From Kitagawia praeruptora (Eukaryota; Streptophyta; Magnoliopsida; Apiales; Apiaceae), in contig CM075349.1 in assembly GCA_037693485.1 (NCBI GenBank), forward strand, positions 73,449,001-73,513,000: 64,000 nt of DNA, in the 5' to 3' direction. The position numbers were made by a program, and so were the translations under genes. Position 1 is the stretch's first letter. Each line of letters opens with the position of its first letter. The notes beneath the pieces are model-generated. The model worked only from the letters and a program-made list of their open reading frames with translations. It was not told where the DNA came from and searched no databases. Below are positions 32,375 to 42,946 of the stretch, one piece after another.

Positions 32375-34059
32375 GGGCAAAAGGTCACTTTGCCTACTGT
32401 ACTTTTTAAAAATTTCCACTTTGCCTACTGTACTAATGAGGTGGTCATCGTACTTTCCTTTTTTTCTCTTTTCCCCATCGCCGTCAGTCAAGAATTGGCT
32501 CCGTCAGTTTGACTGTTAAAATGCTGACTGGGACGCACTGTCAGCCTGCCACGTGGACGCCACATCAGCATAACCATAATTTTTTTTATAAAAATTAATA
32601 AAAACTTTAAAAAATCATAAAAACTTTCTAAAAAATCATAAAAATTCAAAAAAAATCGTAATAAAATCATAAAAAAATTTAAAATTAGAAATTTTTTAAA
32701 AACTTTAAAAAAATTCAAAAAAATCGTAATGATGATATATACAATTTTTATCAGTAACAGACCCCTGCACATCTCTTTTTAATCAAAAAGCTCGATCCAT
32801 ATATACATACATATAATCGAACAGAGTTTAACACAGGTGGTTCATTTTATTCTTCTATTAGACTTTTTGTTTTGTCGAATTCGTTCTTCATATTTCTGGT
32901 AATTTTCGAAGGGTACTAGGTTCGATTTGTTGTGTTCCAGACTGTGATGGTTGAGTGTTGGTTTTAATTTGTTTTGTTGATGTTGGGTATTGATATGGTG
33001 TCTGCGTGTGGGTGTTGTGTGGAGTGGAGGCGCCACTGCGGTGGCGATGGTGGCCGGCAGTGGTGTGTGATGTGAGGAAGGAGAGAGCGGAGAGATGGGG
33101 TGGAGGAAGAGAGAACGAGAGAGTGAGATTGAGGGGATTGAGATCGGGAGATTGACAGAGAGGTCAGGGAGATGCGAGAGAGAACAAAATAAAACTATTG
33201 AGCACAACCCAGCCTCTCGACACAAAGCTTGACACACCCACACGCCACAATAACACACACTACAATGCATCTGGACAGCAATCTGACGACCCACAACAAT
33301 TACAAAGCCCCAGCTCGACACCATCACTAAATTCACACACACCCACACACTGTGAAGCACACACACCAGCAGCCACTGAACCAACGAAACTAAAACCCAC
33401 AGCCACACCCACAGTGGCACAGCCATACTAATTACACACACCCAATTCTCGAATACCCAATAGCTTAACCGAAGCAACAAAGAAAATCCCAAATTTCTGT
33501 CACACCAAGTCAGCCACACACATACACCGTATACATATATGCCCAGAACACTCGCAATACATACGCACACCACTCTGTTTTGGAGGGAGAATGGGAGAGG
33601 AGTGGAGAACTTGAGCTCGAGAGGAAGAGATTGACAGTCCAGAGTGATTGAGAGGTGCGAGAGAAAGAGAGATTGAGAGATAAAAGAAAGATGGTTTAGA
33701 GAGATTTGAATTTTTTTGAATTTTTTTAAAGTTTTTAAAAAATTTCTAATTTTAAATTTTTTTTATGATTTTATTACGATTTTTTTTGAATTTTTATGAT
33801 TTTTTAGAAAGTTTTTATGATTTTTTAAAGTTTTTATTAATTTTTATAAAAAAATTATGGTTATGCTGATGTGGCGTCCACGTGGCAGGCTGACAGTGCG
33901 TCCCAGTCAGCATTTTAACAGTCAAACTAACGGAGCCAATTCTTGACTGACGGCGATGGGGAAAAGAGAAAAAAAGGAAAGTACGATGACCACCTCATTA
34001 GTACAGTAGGCAAAGTGGAAATTTTTAAAAAGTACAGTAGGCAAAGTGACCTTTTGCCC
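32375..34059. mobile_element. MULE-type element with terminal repeats of about 350 bp
   Basis: The ends GGGCAAAAGGTCAC and GTGACCTTTTGCCC open inverted repeats of about 350 bp (32375-32728 and 33708-34059) that are almost identical. The direct repeat CTTCTTTCCC flanks them (32365-32374 and 34060-34069), a 9-10-bp duplication typical of Mutator-like elements. No transposase is present. The central 980 bp is less AT-rich, with GAGAGA tracts on one side and CACACA tracts, and may be captured DNA. Confidence 0.88.
32842..33573 (-). other. Open frame of 243 codons inside the MULE, doubtful
   Basis: This frame fills the MULE interior. The N-terminal half is unusually rich in Val, Trp, Cys and Leu, the C-terminal half in Ser, His, Pro and Asn. 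Those biases come from the CACA and GAGA repeats in the DNA. An overlapping frame on the other strand (33198-33431) is also open. I recognise no domain. It could be cargo of a gene-capturing MULE, but it is more likely non-coding. Confidence 0.2.
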
Positions 34060-34191
34060 CTTCTTTCCCTAAGTTTTGTTTCCCTATGTACTTCATGTCT
34101 TGTGGACCTTCCCTGCTCCAAGTATTTTGCATTGCTCCAAGTATTTTGCATTGGCTCCTGGTCACTGACAAATGTTTGTCAGTGACATGTT

Positions 34192-34473
34192 ACACAACAT
34201 ATGATTTCAGGAGCGTTGGATCGTTGATCCAACGATCCAACGGTCCTGATTTAAAAAAATCTTACATTGTATCGTAGAAACTTTTCGCGGTACGGAGTAA
34301 TTACAAAAAATACCCCCTGTTTTTACATAAAAAATTTATTGTTCACCGTATCGCGGAAAGTTTCTGCGGTACGTGAACAGTGGGGATATTTATGTAATTT
34401 CTCCGTACCGCGGAAAATTTTTGCTGTACGATGAATTTTTTTTTTTTAAATGACCTGAAACCATATGTTGTGA
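34192..34473. mobile_element. MITE with nested palindromes
   Basis: Near-perfect inverted ends, ACACAACATATGATTTCAG (34192-34210) and CTGAAACCATATGTTGTGA (34455-34473), enclose a 13-bp perfect hairpin at 34214-34242 (CGTTGGATCGTTG, loop ATC). Several GCGGTACG/CGTACCGCGG blocks between 34285 and 34430 form a further imperfect palindrome. The inverted similarity continues weakly outside these limits. Superfamily not determined. Confidence 0.55.
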
Positions 34474-34535
34474 AATGGTTTTATGGCAAATGTCTTCCAT
34501 AAAACGGACCCCTTTTGCATTCATGTTATTCATTA

Positions 34536-34788
34536 CTCCCTCATTCTCATCCATTTGTTTACACTTTTTTTGTCACTTTCTGACACGCATTTTAAGGTGG
34601 ATTTTAAGGATAGTTCCGTAACTTATTTTTAAAATTTTCTTTTTTTTGTATAAAAATAGGATTGTTCTATTTTTATACAGAAAAAGAAACTTTCAAAAAT
34701 AAGTAATGGAACTATCCTTAAAATCCACCTTAGAATACGTGTCGACACCCTATTTTAAAATGATAACAAATAGACGGGACGGAGGGAG
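34536..34788. mobile_element. Stowaway MITE, 253 bp
   Basis: Ends CTCCCTC and GACGGAGGGAG are flanked by TA (34534-34535 and 34789-34790). Most of the element is one long imperfect hairpin (AAGGTGGATTTTAAGGATAG pairs with the block near 34710). This is the Tc1/mariner-derived Stowaway signature. Confidence 0.88.
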
Positions 34789-35247
34789 TAAAACATTTCT
34801 CCTGCTTTCTTATTCCAACATGTTCTGAATGGTGCTACAGTTCTACTTGAATATGTCAATCTTCATATATTTTAAGCAACATTTACTTCAATGCATTTAC
34901 CTAGTTCTTATCATCCAGACTCGATCTACAGCAGGATCTTCATTATCTATCCATCAAAAGATAGCTGACTGAAAGGGAATTTAATTGAATAATGAGAAAA
35001 AAATTCATTAGAATACAAACTATCTAGAGTACTTGAATTATCTATAATATTCTATACAAAGTTGCTATTGCTACTGTCTAATGACTACATTAAGATACAC
35101 ATCAAAACAAGATATCACTAATATAAGATCAGTATAATTGACTACAGAAAATGAAAGATTAAGAAATGTATTAGGAAGATTAATTACATTATTATATGCA
35201 GTAGGTGGGAACAAGAAAATAAATCATGAACTAAGCAGCGATGCAAA

Positions 35248-35299
35248 CACGTGTACGGTTGGAAGCATACTCTGATGTCATTTAATTTTCCTATAAGTA
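35248..35299 (+). promoter_or_regulatory. MT-B promoter: G-box and TATA box
   Basis: The G-box CACGTG at 35248-35253 is followed by TACGG, as in MT-A. CTATAAGTA lies at 35291-35299, 75 bases before the ATG. Motif order, flanking bases and spacing match MT-A, supporting a common origin of the two promoters. Confidence 0.65.
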
Positions 35300-35373
35300 C
35301 AGGAGTATTTAGCCATGTAATTTCAGCAAAAACTCAAGCCTTTTTAACTTAACACTTGTTCAATTTGTAGAAG

Positions 35374-35799
35374 ATGTCTAGCTGTGGATCATCATCATGT
35401 AGCTGTGGTTCTGGCTGCAAGTGTGGCAGCGGCTGCAGGTAAACCTTCTATTTTGTATTCACAGAGAATAAACAATATCTGGTTTACATATGAATTTGAG
35501 ATACAATTAAGTTTGTAACTGATGAAATGTTTATATACATGCAGCTGTGCACACCTTGACCTTGAAAACACCACAACTGCTACAATTATCGTCGGTGTTG
35601 CACCAGTGAAGAGGTTTATATATCGTTTATAACCAAAGATAATATACTTCATAGAATAAATTAAAATATTTAAAAACATTAAAATTTAATTCACTGTAAT
35701 TGCAGTAACTTCGATGGGGAAGAGAAGAGCTTTGGGGCAGAAGGTGGGCATGCCTGCAAGTGTGGATCAAGCTGCACCTGTGATCCATGCAACTGCTGA
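35374..35799 (+). CDS. MT-B: plant metallothionein, 75 aa, three exons
   Basis: Exons 35374-35438, 35545-35613 and 35706-35799 join in phase to 228 bases including the stop. The protein is parallel to MT-A, with an N-terminal Cys domain, a linker with AHLDLENTTTATIIVGVAP and the C-terminal tail CKCGSSCTCDPCNC. The N-terminal domain carries seven Cys (4, 9, 11, 15, 17, 21, 23), one more than MT-A, through the CSC at 21-23. Its introns (106 and 92 bases) are shorter than those of MT-A (244 and 115). A polyadenylation-like AATAAA lies at 35904. Intron 2, exon 3 and the 3' flank are the start of the tandem array downstream. It appears functional. Confidence 0.9.
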
Positions 35800-37626
35800 T
35801 CATCTTCATCAAGTATGATACTGTGGGGAGTACCAACAAAGATTTAGCAGCTTAATCGTGTTGTGTGTTTGTATACAAGTTCGGTAGAACTATATGAACT
35901 TAAAATAAAACTGATTTGATCTATACATCTAGAATTTCCATTCATTTGGATGTTGATGATGTGGCAGACTTATCTATCCTTGTGTAATTATGTCGTTCCA
36001 ATGTAATGAACTGCTATGTTGGTATTTGTATAATTTCTGGTAATTCTCGATTGCAGAAATTTAATTTTTAAATACAGTACATGTCTCTCTCGAAGTCTTA
36101 AAACCTTAAGAGAGAAAACACTTCCGCTATAAGCAAGACCGAATATTCAATAAAAAAAATGTAAGTTAAACTAGAGACTTGTTTTTCGAATTACAAAATT
36201 CGAAAAACACATGGGATGCATGGCACTGGTGCTACAACAAGGCTTGACTAACTTACATCATAATCATAAAATAAACTGGAAACCAACCTCCATTATATAT
36301 GTTCTCGATCCACTCTTGCTCTCTTATTTGAGTATGTGTTTGTGTTGGAACTTTACCTTATTAATCTAAACTTATTAATTTGAATTAGAAATAGTAGCTA
36401 TGACCGGGTCAAGAATTAGTGGATTGTTTTAAGGAGTTTAACAGGGAACATGTTCAGCAAAACGTGGAGAGTAAAACGTGGGAAAAAAAAACTAGGAGTA
36501 GCAGCTACTATTTTGTAGGCATAGTTGTTTATGTATGTTGTAGTATTTAAATAGCTTTGTATTCAGTTTTATTTTCAACACAAGTATTACAATGTAATCT
36601 CTAACGCTTTCTTCGTTTGTACATATTTCTTATTTCATCATTCTCAAGTTCATAGTTTAAATATGTAGTTTGTTTAGAGTCTAAAATCAACAGTTTGCTT
36701 CTCTCCTTTTTGTCTCTATCCTGTTTACCCTTTGCTCTTCCTCTAATTTTTCCTCTCCAATCCTCTTTACTACGTACATTCACTTCTTCACCATGCTCTG
36801 TCGTTGCACCTACTTTTTTTGATCTATGTTCCATCACACTCTGCCTCCTTATAGCGTCTCAAGATCCGATTAAAGACCTATTAGATACTCCAAATGATAC
36901 AATATATCCATATCTTGCTTTTGGTTTTTAAAAAGCTGGATTAGTAAAGGAAGCTCTGCGGTTAGAGACCACACATTAAAGAAAACAGATTATACATTTG
37001 TGTGAAGCACCCTAAGGCATCTTTCAGATATAGAATCTTTCAATAGAACTTTGCTGTTCTTGAAGAGATTTTTGCCCCACTTACGTTGTGTTGGGTTGCA
37101 GCAATATCACTTTCAGGATAAAACAGCACAGATCAAACCAGTCACAGCGACGGAGAGATCAACAACGACCAGCACCTCAGTTTGCCTGAGAATTATATAT
37201 ATAGATTGTATATATTGACAGTGAGAAAGCACCGAGAAGAAAGAGAGAGAACTAGGGTTTTTAATCCTTTCAAGTGTATATATCTCACTTACAAATGTTA
37301 TATTCTGTATATCTCATATACCAAAATAAAACGTAACTGATATACAGCTATAAAAGGAAATAAAACCTGAAACGGGTGTGATTAATTATATTTACGATTT
37401 CCAATTAATAGAATAAACGCTCAGAATCTACTGTCAAGATCACGCAGAAGTTACTGTCAACAAGTCTTGACAGTAAGTTTTACCTTCCTGACAGCACAGT
37501 CCAGCTCTCGAGAGTTTACAGGACTTAACAGTAGTACAGTCCAACTCTTGACAACATGTTTATAATATTAAAATAAATAAATAATCAATTCTTCAATCAG
37601 GTAATAAAATTCCTCCTCGCCCAGGT

Positions 37627-37646
37627 CGTCTCGCGTACGCGAGACG
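37627..37646. repeat. Perfect 20-bp palindrome, in three array units
   Basis: CGTCTCGCGTACGCGAGACG is its own reverse complement. It recurs at 39493-39512 and 41359-41378, near the end of each complete unit and about 50-70 bases before the unit junction. The local GC content is far above that of the surroundings. Confidence 0.9.
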
Positions 37647-37778
37647 TCGAGATAAATCGCCCTTCGACCCGATCCGATCCGAGTCGTGGCGGCGGCAGCG
37701 AAGAGGTTTATATATGGTTTATAACCAAAGATAGTATAAATTTTAAAAGCATTAAAATTTAATTCACTGTAATTGCAG

Positions 37779-37864
37779 TAACTTCGATGGGGAAGAGAAG
37801 AGCTTTGGGGCAGAAGGAGCGCAAGTGTGGATCAAGCTGCACCTGTGATCCATGCAACTGCTGA
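37779..37864 (+). pseudogene. Metallothionein exon 3 copy, array unit 2
   Basis: This copy of MT-B exon 3 keeps the acceptor (ATTGCAG) but has a net 8-base deletion around GAAGGAGCGCAAG. In the spliced phase the frame becomes AEGAQVWIKLHL and stops, so all six C-terminal Cys are lost. There is no exon 1 or 2 upstream in the unit. Confidence 0.88.
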
Positions 37865-39644
37865 TCATCTTCATCAAGTATGATACTGTGGGGAGTACCA
37901 ACAAAGATTTAGCAGCTTAATCGTGTTGTGTGTTGTATACAAGTTCGGTAGAACTATATGAACTTGAATAAAACTGATTTGATCTATACATCTAGAAAAT
38001 CCATTCATTTGGATGTTGATGATGTGGTAGACTTATCTATCCTTGTGTAATTATGTCGTTCCAATGTAATGAACTGCTATATATGTTGGAAACCAACCTC
38101 CATTATATATGAAGAACAAAACATCATAATCATAAAATAAACTGGAAACCAACCTCCATTATATATGTTCTCGATCCACTCTTGCTCTCTTATTTGAGTA
38201 TGTGTTTGTGTTGGAACTTTACCTTATTAATCTAAACTTATTAATTTGAATTAGAAATAGTAGCTATGACCGGGTCAAGAATTAGTGGATTGTTTTAAGG
38301 AGTTTAACAGGGAACATGTTCAGCAAAACGTGGAGAGTAAAACGTGGGAAAAAAAAACTAGGAGTAGCAGCTACTATTTTGTAGGCATAGTTGTTTATGT
38401 ATGTTGTAGTATTTAAATAGCTTTGTATTCAGTTTTATTTTCAACACAAGTATTACAATGTAATCTCTAACGCTTTCTTCGTTTGTACATATTTCTTATT
38501 TCATCATTCTCAAGTTCATAGTTTAAATATGTAGTTTGTTTAGAGTCTAAAATCAACAGTTTGCTTCTCTCCTTTTTGTCTCTATCCTGTTTACCCTTTG
38601 CTCTTCCTCTAATTTTTCCTCTCCAATCCTCTTTACTACGTACATTCACTTCTTCACCATGCTCTGTCGTTGCACCTACTTTTTTTGATCTATGTTCCAT
38701 CACACTCTGCCTCCTTATAGCGTCTCAAGATCCGATTAAAGACCTATTAGATACTCCAAATGATACAATATATCCATATCTTGCTTTTGGTTTTTAAAAA
38801 GCTGGATTAGTAAAGGAAGCTCTGCGGTTAGAGACCACACATTAAAGAAAACAGATTATACATTTGTGTGAAGCACCCTAAGGCATCTTTCAGATATAGA
38901 ATCTTTCAATAGAACTTTGCTATTCTTGAAGAGATTTTTGCCCCACTTACGTTGTGTTGGGTTGCAGCAATATCACTTTCAGGATAAAACAGCACAGATC
39001 AAACCAGTCACAGCGACGGAGAGATCAACAACGACCAGCACCTCAGTTTGCCTGAGAATTATATATATAGATTGTATATATTGACAGTGAGAAAGCACCG
39101 AGAAGAAAGAGAGAGAACTAGGGTTTTTAATCCTTTCAAGTGTATATATCTCACTTACAAATGTTATATTCTGTATATCTCATATACCAAAATAAAACGT
39201 AACTGATATACAGCTATAAAAGGAAATAAAACCTGAAACGGGTGTGATTAATTATATTTACGATTTCCAATTAATAGAATAAACGCTCAGAATCTACTGT
39301 CAAGATCACGCAGAAGTTACTGTCAACAAGTCTTGACAGTAAGTTTTACCTTCCTGACAGCACAGTCCAGCTCTCGAGAGTTTACAGGACTTAACAGTAG
39401 TACAGTCCAACTCTTGACAACATGTTTATAATATTAAAATAAATAAATAATCAATTCTTCAATCAGGTAATAAAATTCCTCCTCGCCCAGGTCGTCTCGC
39501 GTACGCGAGACGTCGAGATAAATCGCCCTTCGACCCGATCCGATCCGAGTCGTGGCGGCGGCAGCGAAGAGGTTTATATATGGTTTATAACCAAAGATAG
39601 TATAAATTTTAAAAGCATTAAAATTTAATTCACTGTAATTGCAG

Positions 39645-39730
39645 TAACTTCGATGGGGAAGAGAAGAGCTTTGGGGCAGAAGGAGCGCAAGTGTGGATCA
39701 AGCTGCACCTGTGATCCATGCAACTGCTGA
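39645..39730 (+). pseudogene. Metallothionein exon 3 copy, array unit 3
   Basis: Same sequence and same 8-base deletion as the unit 2 copy, so it was copied after the deletion arose. The acceptor site is retained. Confidence 0.88.
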
Positions 39731-41510
39731 TCATCTTCATCAAGTATGATACTGTGGGGAGTACCAACAAAGATTTAGCAGCTTAATCGTGTTGTGTGTT
39801 GTATACAAGTTCGGTAGAACTATATGAACTTGAATAAAACTGATTTGATCTATACATCTAGAAAATCCATTCATTTGGATGTTGATGATGTGGTAGACTT
39901 ATCTATCCTTGTGTAATTATGTCGTTCCAATGTAATGAACTGCTATATATGTTGGAAACCAACCTCCATTATATATGAAGAACAAAACATCATAATCATA
40001 AAATAAACTGGAAACCAACCTCCATTATATATGTTCTCGATCCACTCTTGCTCTCTTATTTGAGTATGTGTTTGTGTTGGAACTTTACCTTATTAATCTA
40101 AACTTATTAATTTGAATTAGAAATAGTAGCTATGACCGGGTCAAGAATTAGTGGATTGTTTTAAGGAGTTTAACAGGGAACATGTTCAGCAAAACGTGGA
40201 GAGTAAAACGTGGGAAAAAAAAACTAGGAGTAGCAGCTACTATTTTGTAGGCATAGTTGTTTATGTATGTTGTAGTATTTAAATAGCTTTGTATTCAGTT
40301 TTATTTTCAACACAAGTATTACAATGTAATCTCTAACGCTTTCTTCGTTTGTACATATTTCTTATTTAATCATTCTCAAGTTCATAGTTTAAATATGTAG
40401 TTTGTTTAGAGTCTAAAATCAACAGTTTGCTTCTCTCCTTTTTGTCTCTATCCTCTTTACCCTTTGCTCTTCCTCTAATTTTTCCTCTCCAATCCTCTTT
40501 ACTACGTACATTCACTTCTTCACCATGCTCTGTCGTTGCACCTACTTTTTTTGATCTATGTTCCATCACACTCTGCCTCCTTATAGCGTCTCAAGATCCG
40601 ATTAAAGACCTATTAGATACTCCAAATGATACAATATATCCATATCTTGCTTTTGGTTTTTAAAAAGCTGGATTAGTAAAGGAAGCTCTGCGGTTAGAGA
40701 CCACACATTAAAGAAAACAGATTATACATTTGTGTGAAGCACCCTAAGGCATCTTTCAGATATAGAATCTTTCAATAGAACTTTGCTGTTCTTGAAGAGA
40801 TTTTTGCCCCACTTACGTTGTGTTGGGTTGCAGCAATATCACTTTCAGGATAAAACAGCACAGATCAAACCAGTCACAGCGACGGAGAGATCAACAACGA
40901 CCAGCACCTCAGTTTGCCTGAGAATTATATATATAGATTGTATATATTGACAGTGAGAAAGCACCGAGAAGAAAGAGAGAGAACTAGGGTTTTTAATCCT
41001 TTCAAGTGTATATATTTCACTTACAAATGTTATATTCTGTATATCTCATATACCAAAATAAAACGTAACTGATATACAGCTATAAAAGGAAATAAAACCT
41101 GAAACGGGTGTGATTAATTATATTTACGATTTCCAATTAATAGAATAAACGCTCAGAATCTACTGTCAAGATCACGCAGAAGTTACTGTCAACAAGTCTT
41201 GACAGTAAGTTTTACCTTCCTGACAGCACAGTCCAGCTCTCGAGAGTTTACAGGACTTAACAGTAGTACAGTCCAACTCTTGACAACATGTTTATAATAT
41301 TAAAATAAATAAATAATCAATTCTTCAATCAGGTAATAAAATTCCTCCTCGCCCAGGTCGTCTCGCGTACGCGAGACGTCGAGATAAATCGCCCTTCGAC
41401 CCGATCCGATCCGAGTCGTGGCGGCGGCAGCGAAGAGGTTTATATATGGTTTATAACCAAAGATAGTATAAATTTTAAAAGCATTAAAATTTAATTCACT
41501 GTAATTGCAG

Positions 41511-41596
41511 TAACTTCGATGGGGAAGAGAAGAGCTTTGGGGCAGAAGGAGCGCAAGTGTGGATCAAGCTGCACCTGTGATCCATGCAACTGCTGA
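41511..41596 (+). pseudogene. Metallothionein exon 3 copy, array unit 4
   Basis: Third extra copy with the same deletion and acceptor. It lies in the truncated last unit, which ends at about 42212. Confidence 0.88.
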
Positions 41597-42212
41597 TCAT
41601 CTTCATCAAGTATGATACTGTGGGGAGTACCAACAAAGATTTAGCAGCTTAATCGTGTTGTGTGTTGTATACAAGTTCGGTAGAACTATATGAACTTGAA
41701 TAAAACTGATTTGATCTATACATCTAGAAAATCCATTCATTTGGATGTTGATGATGTGGTAGACTTATCTATCCTTGTGTAATTATGTCGTTCCAATGTA
41801 ATGAACTGCTATATATGTTGGAAACCAACCTCCATTATATATGAAGAACAAAACATCATAATCATAAAATAAACTGGAAACCAACCTCCATTATTTATGT
41901 TCTCGATCCACTCTTGCTCTCTTATTTATGTGTTTGCTTCTCTCCTTTTTGTCTCTTTCCTCTTTACCCTTTGCTCTTCCTCTAATTTTTCCTCTCCAAT
42001 CCTCTTTACTACCTCCTTATAGCGTCTCAAGTTCCGATTAAAGACCTATTAGATACTCCAAATGATACAATATATCCATATCTTGCTTTTGGTTTTTAAA
42101 AAGCTGGATTAGTAAAGGAAGCTCTGCGGTTAGGGACCACACATTAAAGAAAACAGATTATACATTTGTGTGAAGCACCCTAAGGCATCTTTCAGATATA
42201 GAATCTTTCAAG

Positions 42213-42946
42213 GAAATTTTTGGGGGGAGTTTCAGATACTTGCACCCTATTGAAGTTTACTGAAATGCCTACAGCCTGTTGAAGGTTAAAAACATTTCCT
42301 TTGACGAAATATGAACGGGTCGTTTCTTTTTTCAGTATCATATGGCTACTTGTATGGCGCACAATGCTGCCTGTAAGTGATTAAACAGTTTGAGAGGATG
42401 GCAGGACCATGAAAGTCTTTCTTTATTTTTGTGAGTTCTGATGGCCTGATGGTGATTGGTTGTAATATGTAGTTTACCCTTTACATGCTACCTGGCCAGT
42501 CGACTTTGTCCTAGAAAAAAATAGAAGAAGCAGGTGCAACACAACCCTCTATGCCGAAATATGTGAAAGCTCATCTTAAATTTTCATACTTGTCCACAGT
42601 GATTCATGAATTTCCATCTTCGAGTAATAGCAAAATAAGACGGAATTATAACACGCAATTAGCTTCGTTTTAGATAAGAACTGCATTACCGTATAGGTCT
42701 CAGAAATTGTGTCATGTAAGATGATTTTATTTATCCAAAATTTACTTTATAATACTTGTAATTGCAAAGATGAAGTGACGGTAATGAATACAAAGTTCAT
42801 TACGATTTATTTGTAACAGATTTGCCATGACCTGAAAGTGTAGGTATCTTTACAGTTGACAAATTAAGTGAAAATGCAAGTAACAAAATTATTAAATTCC
42901 ATCACAACTGGGAAAAAAACGATGAGGAAAACTACATTTGTTCTGC
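42213..42946. other. Intergenic, including OEP16 3' side
   Basis: Unique sequence between the end of the tandem array and the OEP16 stop codon. The part next to 42946 should hold the OEP16 3' untranslated region. No other gene or repeat is visible. Confidence 0.5.

Larger units (their letters stand above)
35609..42212 (+). repeat. Tandem array carrying MT-B last exon, 1866-bp period
   Basis: Unit 1 is about 35609-37697, overlapping MT-B itself. Units 2 (37698-39563) and 3 (39564-41429) are each 1866 bp and nearly identical. Unit 4 (41430-42212) is truncated and has internal deletions near 41924 and 42012. Every unit begins at the end of MT-B exon 2 (GAAGAGGTTTATATA), runs through intron 2, exon 3 and the 3' flank, and units 1-3 end in GTGGCGGCGGCAGC. 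Unit 1 has about 200 extra bases near 36045-36240 and longer intron sequence. A stretch TGTTGGAACTTT ... TTTCAACA (36343-36580 in unit 1) has LTR-like ends but no target duplication. The 78-codon frames on both strands are repeated with the unit and are not convincing genes. Confidence 0.92.

Noticed and set aside
33198..33431. 77-codon frame in the MULE interior
   Set aside because: It reflects CACACA-type repeats on the strand opposite the equally doubtful 243-codon frame.
36343..36580. Solo LTR with TGTTG ... CAACA ends
   Set aside because: No target duplication and no primer-binding or polypurine site are adjacent. It is mentioned only within the array unit.
36601..36931. 78-codon frames on both strands, repeated in the tandem array
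   Set aside because: They overlap antisense, are duplicated with the array, and match no family I recognise.
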